A stretch of 64,000 nucleotides of DNA from Strongylocentrotus droebachiensis. Its lineage: Eukaryota > Echinodermata > Echinoidea > Camarodonta > Strongylocentrotidae. Both the position numbers and the translations under genes were made by a program. Below are positions 50,501-61,700 of the stretch, in pieces (within the stretch, counting starts at the first letter, position 1; each line of letters starts with the position of its first letter). The DNA is taken from the NCBI GenBank assembly GCA_035222895.1, contig JAVYIG010009919.1, forward strand, positions 1 to 64,000, written 5' to 3'. The notes below the pieces were generated by a model. It was not told the DNA's origin. It searched no databases and saw nothing but the letters and a program-made list of their open reading frames with translations.

Positions 50501-53500
50501 AATTAAGCCTTTGCAGCATATCCCAAAGGGTGGTTTTGGGAGGACCAAAGACATTTAACAGTTTGGTTGGACGTATGCACTGACAAATTTATCATGCTTG
50601 TCAGATTCCTTGTCAGGCGGAATTTACAACTTGGTTCTGGTTTTCTCAGCTCCTACTTCAACTCGCTATTGATCTGCACCAAATGTGTTAAGCACTGGCA
50701 AGAACCCTGATTGCCAATAAAGAACAATGTGAATATACATACATACGTATATGGGTAAAAAAGAATAGCAATAAAATCAGGGTAGAAAAGGTGGGATGTC
50801 CTTAAAGATAAAGTTTCTGGTAAAAAAAATTAAAATTTTTTTTTCACATGATCAAATGAAACTTACACTGAATGTTCAAGATTATGGTAGAAAATGTATA
50901 CTGGCTGAGTAATGATCATAGAAAGATTAGGAAATCAAGGTTAGTAGCCCCGACACCATTTGTGTAGTCCCATATACATTTATCTGTGTACAGTGCTTGT
51001 TACAATTATGTCACCTTTATTTTTAAAAGCGAAATATTTGTGTACAGGGACCCGGTAATTTTCAGTCTGTTTAAAAAGTGGACAAAAAGCATGAAGCCTA
51101 TTTTTCAAGCCACGTACCAACTTCTTGACAGCCTCTAAGAGTAAGCGCTCCGTACAAGAAGCTGGAGTTCTCAATCTCCTCCCGCCTGTACACGCTCTCA
51201 TCCTTCATGAGTCGCGGTGATGTCGTCCGAGAGGAGGAAGCGGAGCCGGGCGCCGTGGAAACGGTGGGCGGGATGCTGGACTGTGAGATGCGGGCCTCTT
51301 GGGCGGGTCTGGAGGAGGAGGAGGATGGGGGCTGCTGGATGAGAGGGGGTGGAGGGTGGGCGGGATACTGGCCTGGTATGATGAATCTGGATACACAGAA
51401 GTCAGAGAGAGAGAGAAAAAAAATATTGAAAATATCATGAATCGTTGGTTACAAACACATCTTTGTACAGATATCATTTCCATATGATAAGAAGAGCAAT
51501 GGGTTTTAACCTGTAATCCTTCATACATTTACGTGTATACTCATGACAGTTTTCTTTCAACTCATTGTGTATTTAACCATTGCCTAATATGATCATGACA
51601 GAGAATCATGCAGAGAAATCGAAAGAGGTGGAAGGAAGAATACATTTAGAAATATATATATATACAGTGCGTCCCAGAAAAAACGAAACCGAGAAGTATC
51701 AATGTTTTATCATAACTTAATCGCAACCATAATTAATGAATGATACATATTTGGAAAGCTTAGAGTCTCCTCTTTCAGTTCATGCTACTCACGTGATGCA
51801 TATTTCACGCATGAGTGATTAAAAGCAATTTGAAGGAAGGAAACCAAAAAGTAATTTGGCGGGCGGTATCTGAATTTCAAAAAAAAATCATATTTCTAGA
51901 AAGTTCATTTTCTGCTCTTTCATATGATACCTCAATCAAGAAAAATGAGCCAGGAATAACAAAGTTCTGTTTGTTTAGAGTAGCCCTTACATTTTCATAA
52001 TTTTAACAAACGAATTTGTTTTCACTGGGTGCCTGCCGTAGCAAAAAGCAGATTTGACAAAAGACTTAACTCCGTTTCGTTGACAATCAGCCATGCATGA
52101 AGACTCTCGTCTACGGCTGATTGTCAACGAAACGGAGTTAAGTCTTTTGTTAATTTCGTTTATTGATACGGCAGGCAGCCAGTGAAAACGAATTTGTTTA
52201 ATAAAATTATGGAAATGCAAGCACTACTTTAAACAAACAGAACTTTGTCATTCCTCGCTCATTTTTCCTGATTGAGGTGTCATATGAAAGGGCAGAAACT
52301 CAACTTTTTAGAAATGTGAATTTTTCTTCGAAATTCAGATACCGCCCGCCAAATGTCTTTTTGGTTTCCTTCCTTCAAATTGCTTTGAATCACTCATGCG
52401 TAAAATATGCATTTTCTGAGTAGCATCACATGAAAGAGGAGACTCTAAGCTTTCCAAATATGTATCATTCATTAATTATAGTTGTGATTAAGTTATGATA
52501 GAACATCGATACTTCTCGGTTTCGTTTTTTCTGGGACGCACTGTATATATGTTTGAAAGAATAACAATTTTATAGCAATGCCATTAATGCTCTTTTGAAT
52601 TCTACTGGGTAGCCATGTCACACATGGGTGGACATAAGCAATGCATATAAAATGCCTTGTATAAGATCAGGGACCTGTTTCACAAAGCCTTTTTTCAATG
52701 ACAAATGACTAAATTCAGTGACAAATCTGCTGATAACCAATCAGAAGCAAGGATTTCAGTAGCTTATAACAAAAAATGTCATTTGTCACTGATGACAAGC
52801 TTTGTGAAACACTCCCCTACCCCAAACTCTTACCTTTGGGCTGGAAGATAAGGGGATAACGGTAGCCTTGGTGATGGGAGCATGACTGTCGGGATACCAG
52901 GCTGGGAAGGATGAACCACCGATGGGTGCAACCCTAGGGGGCTAGGTAAGGGGGTCTTCGGGTGGGGTGTGGCGTAGGAGGAAATGCTCCCACTGGTCCT
53001 TGGTTCCAGGGGGGTCTTTGGAGAGGGGGCGGTGGAAGAAGTGGAGGGCATCGTTTCCTTGCTGTTGTTGTTCTCGGTGGCAACGGATGAGACGGATTCC
53101 TTCCTCCGCTTGTGCTCCGAGGAGCTCCCGTGGGGTTCAATGTCTCGCACATTTGGCTTGATATCTTGGGGAAAAAGACAAAAAAACACAAATGAAAAAA
53201 ATTTGAATATTTTTTAAATGCATATTTTTCATTAACTACTTTTACTTTTGATGTTTACTTCGATGTTGAGGCATTAATAAATCCTTATTTGCCCCTCCAG
53301 GCAATGCTAACTCTCTGGTTTGGACTGTACTTAAGGGGGTGGCTGAGTGTACCAACATTTCCAAAGGATGGATTTGAACTGGTTTACACTTGTTGCACTG
53401 ATTGAGTGTGGTAAGGAATTTTGACAAAGCACAGATTTACACTTTGGCTACCTTACTTTCATACTGTGGCCTCTGGTTTTAGAGGCAACGTAGTCATGAA

Positions 53501-55730
53501 CATGTACATATGTCCATGGACAGTGTGCATGTAGGCAAATAGGCAAAAGGAATAAATAACGCCTGGCTTCTAAGCTATTTAAACTACAGAGTAACCTGTA
53601 TACAAAGATCACCCAGGTAAGCAAAGACATGTCTTTATAAGCAGGTTTTCTTTATGTGCAGGTTACTTTTGCACTGGTTTCAATACGAAACACTTTTCAT
53701 GGGGAAAAATCTACTTCGATCTACAGGTGGTCACTATATTAAGGGGATTTCCCCTACAATTTCTTTTCATTTTTGTATAAACTCTGATTATATTTGTACA
53801 AAATAGCATTTCAAAAGGGTTGGTAGATCCTACAGATGAAGAGAACGACATGACCATTCCTTAAATAAAATGTGAAGATTATTCATGAAGTGCCAAGGAA
53901 GGCAAATCCTCCCCTACAATGAATTTCTACTTGGAATTTAAACTTCCTTCCTTTGAGTGAATCAGAATAGGTACAAACCTACAAGTAGTAAAGTTTACAA
54001 ACAGTTAAAGGTAATACAAAGTTTTGGTATGGGGTCATGAATTTGGTTAAAATGAACATATTGGAAGCATATGCGGTCCTACAATATTCAATGAACGTTG
54101 TCGCGGTTGAAATCGAGTCTTAAGTTATGAAATTGTAAATAATAAACTCTTTATGTTGTATAGCTCCCTCTCAAGTTCAAGATATCAATTAAGCCATAAA
54201 ACGATGTTTCTTGATTTAAATCGACCGATTAGCTATTCCCGTTCGGAAGTTAAGTATCACAACTACATATTCTGAAATTTTCATGGTCGCAGCTACCATT
54301 GTACGGCCGTAGGCGCTATTAGAAATTTATCAAAATTTACCGGGAGCACCGGTAAATGTTTATATTCAATTTTTCTCGAAAGCAGATGTGTTTTAGGGGC
54401 TAATTTTTGTAGTGCTTATAATACATCCACAGGGGCATCCAAATATATCAAAATTGTAAAGAATCACTATCCACTCAATTTTCATAATTTCCCAAAACTT
54501 TGTATTACCTTTAAGTTATTTCGTGCCAAAGTCACATGTACAATGAAAAGAAAAAAAGTACACATGTTAATTATTTTTTTTGGAGAGTAACATTTGTTTG
54601 AACAACACCTACTGAGAGCCTTTTGAAATTGATATTTCTCTTGGGTAATCCCTACGTATTAGTTGTTCTTGTTCTTCTCTTTCTTTCTTTCTTTTGTTGT
54701 TTAAATTATCATAATAATAATAATATTTTTGTATGCTTGCATTGTCTATTTTTTTATTGTTTGATGTAGAGTTCCTGGATATTAAATAAATGACTGAATA
54801 AGTAGATAAATACATAACTAAATAAATAAAACAATAAATAAATCATGATTAAATATTTGGTTGAACTTTGTTTAACTTGTATACTATGACTTGGGTTATT
54901 TTCCTAACGTACATGTACATGTATATGTAAAATAAATTGCATAGTCATGATATATATATTTTGCAATGGATAATAATATTTGCATTGTTCTCATAAATAT
55001 CTTTCCATATTATGAATATGTTTTACAGTTGCATTGAAGGATTTTTTTTAAAATGGAAAATCAATTCGTTTTTACAATATTTGTCCATTAACTTGATGGC
55101 ACATGTCTTTGTGCCCTGTACAGTGTACTTCTTTCTTACAGCTTACTCTTCACTGAGAAATTCCAGCTGTACCAACAAAATTGTCAATTTCAAGTGCCCA
55201 GATAAACTTTAGTTCCTGATATGAAATACCACATGGAGGTCAAGGGCCTCTTCATGTTTGAGTTTGATTATTGTGTCAACAAAATTTGTTCCAGGTGTAC
55301 ATTTAGGTATGTTACCTCTGCAATATAATGAAGGTGTAACACAAGACCGTTATGTCATTTCAAAATGACAAATTTCTTTGTGGGGAAAAAAGGTAAATAT
55401 CAAATTTACAAAAAAATATTTCTTGGACATTAAAACCCTATAGATATCTATTTTGGGGTTGTTTTCTTTATTATCATAATTATTATAATATTGCTCTCTT
55501 TTAACACTACTTTTTATCAAAATACTTGTATTTTCCTTCCTTCCATTTCTCTCTCTCTCTCCCCCTCGGGAAGGGGGGGGGGTGGTATTTCTAATTTTCT
55601 ACGTATTTTGTTGTTTCTTTCTTGGAAAATAAATTTCTATATGTACATGAATGGGGTGTTTTCTTTTCTTATATTCTTATATTACCGGTATATTATTGCT
55701 CTCTTTCTCTTTCTCATGCTCTCTCTCTCA

Positions 55731-55762
<32 letters not shown>

Positions 55763-58700
55763 TTCATGGGGGGGTATTACTATATATTTGTTCTTGTTTT
55801 CTTTTGGGGGAAGGGGCTGTTTGTATCTGTGCAGGGCTCTGATCAAGGGCACAAAAGTGTTACATATGAGGTGAATTTTAAAAGTCAATTATAGACTGTG
55901 GCAACATTATTTTTGTAATCTGCAAACATTATGCAACATATAGCTAAAAAATCAGACCCTAACAAATTGCCGTTAAGTAGCAATCAGTAGCTAAATATCA
56001 CATCTAAAATGTTACGTACATGTACATGTACATGTACATAACTCGGTGTCCACTTCATGCTGATATTTCCCTTATAATTTTACTTTTTCTGACAAAGTAC
56101 ATTAGATGTTAAAACATACTGTAAACAAAACTTAAAACCATTGCTATATCAACTTTTTTCAATTTAGTTATTAGAATATGGCCAAAACAAATGTGGACAC
56201 CAAGTTATGTACAGTACATCTTATTCTCTACATGCTTTCTCTTTGCCTCATTGTCAGATAAGGTTTTGCATTAGTCTGATAACGACTTCAATTGAAGGAA
56301 TGATATGTTTCCTGAATGAAACATAATTTGCAATGTGTAAATAGTTTGTAAACTATTATTACAGGACTGAAATGTAAGATTTCTGTACTTAATCGTACAT
56401 ACATGTAACTGTGGACACCAAAAGTAAGTAGTTTTACATTCAAATAATAACTTCTTGTTCCTTAAATTCAATAAATGTTTGTTTAAATGAAAATGCAGAA
56501 GGGTGCAATTCATGCTGTATGGAATAAATAAATGTATTTATGATAATTATTTCAAATTTTTGATTGGTAGTAACGTACATAACTCGGTGTCTTTTCATAA
56601 TGGTGTCTTAGTTATGTACATGACATGAAAAAGTTCAAACTGCAATATTTTGTAATATTCTTCTCACCAAATCAGATGTGTGTATGTCTTATACATTTTT
56701 TACTACCTTACCATGACAAATAACTAAATAAAGGTGGTCTTATTGGAAAAACAAAACATGGAATACGTTCATAACTGTCACGTACATAACTCGGTGTCCA
56801 TATTCATTGTTGATTAAATATTAAACACATACAAGTTAAAATGCAGAATCCAATGTTATCAGTGCTCTTCATTCACCTATATACACCATTACATTGTCAT
56901 TTTGAAAGTATACAATATGTTCTTGTATAGATTCTGGTGCACTGGTATGTACATAACTGCAGGACACCAAACATTTTCCATTTACAGACATCTAAATATT
57001 TTTAAAACCATGACCCAGAATGAGATGATCTGATTGGAAATCAAAGATAAAGTGAAACTAAACATTATAACATTGCAAGCTTGTAAATAAATCAATTATT
57101 TATACACCATTCTTCGGTTAGTAAGGTTTGAAATTTGCAGGACACCAAAGTTATGTACATATCACAAAAATTGTATCACATGTAAATAGAATAAGAAAGT
57201 AAAATACTAGGAATTAACTCAACAGAAACGTTAATTATTACATAGATTCTACATCAAGATGGAAAAAAATCATAAGTTTTGCATCCCATTAGTAAAAATC
57301 TGGTAACCAATTAGTGCATGTTTTGAATGTAACATTAAAAGTGCTGAAAATAGGCCTTTTTTCATCATAAAATTGCTCTAAATTTACCTTGATTTACCTT
57401 GATGTTGGGCTTCAAGTATAATTACTTATATGCCCCTCTGCAGCAGGATTAATATCTGTATGTACTGGGGATTGCGCCTACGTCGGAGCTCCGGACAATG
57501 CAATAGCAAGGAAACATTTCTTTAGGGTTGTACATGTCATATTTAGCTCTCCATGCTTTTTCCAGGTTGGATTTGAATGAGTTCACAGATGGGCTATCAA
57601 TTACATAAGCTGGAAGCGCATTCCATAAATTGACGACTCGCTGTGAAAACGATCCCATTCGGATAGAAGTGAAGGCTCTAACTTTCGATAGTTTGAAGCT
57701 GTGGCCACGTGTTCTGTCATTCAAAGGTCTCAGAAAGAATTGGTTGGGGTCACTGCGGTCAATCCCATGGAAAAGTCTATATGTTTGAATCATATCCGCT
57801 CTGTGACGACGGTATGCAAGTGTGGGCAATTTCAAATGTCTAAGCCGGTCAGAATATTCCAAGTCACGAATAGATGGAAGAATTTTTGTCATCCTGCGTT
57901 GCACTCTCTCCAGCTTTAGATGGTCTCTCTTGAGAACAGGGTGCCACACACTGGAGCAGTATTCTAAGGATGGCCTTATTAAAGACTTGTAGAGGTGTAC
58001 AAGGCCCGATTCATCCAAGAATGAAAAGGTGCGGCGAATCAGGCCAAGCTTCCTGTTCGCGGAGGATGCAACTCTGTTTACATGCGCTGAAAACTTTAAG
58101 TTGTTGTCGAAGGATACTCCCAGATCAGTCTCTAGAACCACAGATGTCAAAATTGATGAGTTGAGGTTATAGTTGACATTAGGGTTAGACTTCCCAAGAT
58201 GCATCACCTTTGTCTTTGACTCATTTACGGGGAGTTGCCACTTGTCCGTCCACTTTGCAAGGAGATCTAGATCATGTTGTAATGCAGCACTATCTTCTAG
58301 TGAGTTCACAGGAGAGTACAGCTTAGTGTCGTCTGCAAAGAGTTTGACTGTAGATGATACGGACGTAGATAATGAATCTGGAATGTCGTTAATGAAGATC
58401 GTAAATAATACGGGACCGAGGACGCTTCCTTGCGGAATACCACTTGTGACCAGGCAAGAAGAGGATTTGGAGCCATTCACTATCACTTGTTGAGAGCGAT
58501 CAGATAGGAAGTTGGAGATCCATTTCCACACTTTTCCTCGAATTCCATAAGCCTGTAATTTCTTCATCAGTCTGGCATGAGGTACACTGTCAAAAGCTTT
58601 CCTATAGTCCAGGTAAATGCAGTCAATGTTGCTACCTGTATCCAAGTACTTGGTCCAATCATTTGTCACTTCTAGTAGCTGGGTAGAACATGAGTGACCC

Positions 58701-61700
58701 TTTCTAAAACCATGTTGATGTTTGGTGATTAGATCATTAGACTCCAAATGCTCTACAATTTCATCCCTTACCACAGTCTCCATGATCTTGCAAATTACAC
58801 TTGTGAGGCTTATTGGCCTGTAATTTCCTGGGTCAGATTTCTTGCCTTTCTTGAATAATGGTACAACATTCGCTGACTTCCAAGATTTCGGGACACATCC
58901 AGTTGACATAGATTCATTAAATATTTCAGCTAGACAGTCAATAACATGAAGCTTTAATTCTTTTAGAATTCGAATGTGTATTCCATCTGGGCCAGCAGAT
59001 TTAGTTTGGTCCATCTTCTCAATTAAGAGATCAACCTTCTCTCTGCGTATAATCATGTCCTCTAAGCAAGCTGAGTAATCTCTTCCTTGAAGCTCAGGAA
59101 TGTTGTTGAGGTTTTCCTTCGTGAAAACTGAGCAGAAGTAATTGTTGAGTAACTCAGCTTTCTCATTATCGGATTCTGCAATGGTACCGTCAGGCTTACA
59201 TAAATTCTCTATTGCACTTTTGACTTTCAACTTGCTTTGAATGTACTTCCAGACGCTCTTTGGATTCTTCTTTACATCTTTCGAAATCTTGAGTTCAAAT
59301 CCTCCCTTAGCAGATCTGGTGGCACTGGTTGCTAGGTTTCTGACAGCATTATACTCCTCCCTTGTTTGGTTGACAGTGACAGGATTAATAGGTATCTTCC
59401 GTCTAGCTCTCAGATGCTTATTCCAAGCTGAATGTTTCCTCCTTACCGCCTTCTTAACCTCACTATTCATCCACTGGGGTCTGGCTTTCAATCCGGGAAG
59501 TCTCAACGGTACAAATTCCTTAGTAAGCTCAATAATTGTTTTCTCAAAGAAGGCATATTTCTCCTCCAGATTTATGTATTCCTCTGTCCATTCAAAACAA
59601 TGGTGTTCCTCCACGTACTCCCTTAGCTGCTCATATTTCCCTTTAAAGAATGCATAAGCAGGAGTGAAAGACTTCTCTTCATATAGCAGACTCATATTAA
59701 ACTGGATTGATAAATGGTCACTTTTTCCAAATGGTGGTTTAAGTTCAAGGTCATCGATGAAATCTGGTTGATCTGTTAAGATCAGATCTAACACGTTTGA
59801 TCTTTGGCCTTCACGTAACCTTGTTGGTTCTGTCACTAACTGATGCATGTATGTATCTTCTGTGATTACTAAGAATCTTTGTGAGAAGCTGAATTCAGTA
59901 GAGTTCGACACATTTCTGGACCAGTCAATTTCCGGTAGATTAAAATCTCCTATGATTACATAATGTGAGTGCATAGCGTTATCTGCAGCTTTCAAAAGAT
60001 CCAACAGCTTATCATTGTTCTCTACAGTACTGTTCGGGCTACGGTATACACATCCCATTAGTAAGCTGGATGATGTAGTTTGAAACGAGCACCATACACT
60101 TTCATCAAACTCCTGGTCCTCAAAAAAATATTGTTTAGCTTGAAGGCTTAATTTTGTGTAAATGATGACTCCTCTTTTCCTTCTTTCAGGAAGAAACATA
60201 CCAAAACTGGGAATCTGGAACTCAAAGTCTTCAATGCTAATCGATACATTTTTCGGGTAAATTTCTGTCAGGCAGATCACATCTATATCGTCAACAGTAA
60301 TGCGAGTTAGTAGTTCATCTCTCTTATTCAATAGAGAGTCAACATTGCTGTACAATACTTTCACTCGCTGTCAGATATCAGTGTTTTGGCTTCTAGAGTT
60401 ATCATCTTCCTGGAAGACGTCATGCTCGGTAGCCGACTCCATGTCCACTTTATTAACACAATGTTCGGTTGATGCTGCTGATCCAATATTTGTTTTCTCA
60501 ACAGCTGCCGACTCAGGTGACCCTTTACGTCTTGCACCCTGTGAGACCAAATGATCAGTACTCTCATTTTGATTAGCTGCATGCATCATTGGTTTAGTTG
60601 AACGTGGTTCCTGAGACTGTGTGCTTCCTCTATTACCGGATTTGGGTCTCAGCTTAACTGGGATGATTTTCCCATTTCGTATTATCAGGTTCTCTTCTCC
60701 CTCTTCCCTACGCCTCTTTAATTCTTCTCTTAAATTCCACCTCTCTTGTCTCTGATCTTTAGAAAGATCAGGTGCAATATACACTGTTCTCCATTTCTCT
60801 GTCTTGCGCAGCTTGCTGCATGCCTGAATAACTTCATCCCGAAGACTGGGGTCGTTGAAGTGAACCAAAAGAACTCTAGGCTTTGCATCTGGTCCCTTGC
60901 CACGGATCCCTAGACGAGTGGTTTGTTCAATTTCACCCTCCTGGATGTCTACACACAGGCCGTTGCACAGCATGTCTTTTACCTGATCATTGTCCTTGGA
61001 TCGTCTTTTGGATCTCATGGTCTCATTTGGTTCTGGCATGTTGTACACAACAATATTATTCCTTCTATTATCTCTATCTTTTAACTCATCCACAGTCAAT
61101 GTAACAACTTCTGCCACACTACAAGAGGGGGTGACTCTCTCTTTCCTCATTGACGCTGAGCTTTGATGGTTGAAGGAATCTGTACAGCGTATTGGTACGC
61201 TGTTCTGCTTCGTGGTATTAGTTCCCAGATCTCCTGCAGAGGCAGCACAGACTACTTCAGCATAGGATTTCTCCATCCTCTCCTCTGTGACTTCCATCAT
61301 TCTTGTCAGCATACTCTGGGCTTCATGCAGGATATGATCCATTCTTTCGTTCATTTTCTTTTCCATCCTTTCGGCCAACCTCTCCATTGTAGAGAAATCT
61401 TGCACTGGAGTGTGTTCGGCATCTTGTTGGCTGACAGTCTGTCCCTTTGAAGCAGTTGGAACAGCTCCATTTTTCATATTTGATATGGTTTCAACAATAG
61501 TCATGTCACAATTGTTACAGAACCAATGAAGGCCTGTGAACTTTGCCTCATATGTAAATATGTTATACACTTCTTCGTCAACATTCTGGCATTGTAGGCA
61601 TGCCCAGCATTCGCATAATTCACATTCTATCATTTTTGATACAGTTCTGTTACAGTGGGTACACACAAATTGACCGTACTGACCTTCGTCGATGACTTTT

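Larger units (their letters stand above)
51387..52833 (-). other. GREB1 intron 2
   Basis: Almost filled by an 879-bp foldback (51665-52543) and a short MITE (52668-52818). Confidence 0.85.

Noticed and set aside
59241-59657. 138-aa ORF opposite the LINE
   Set aside because: Antisense shadow of ORF2.
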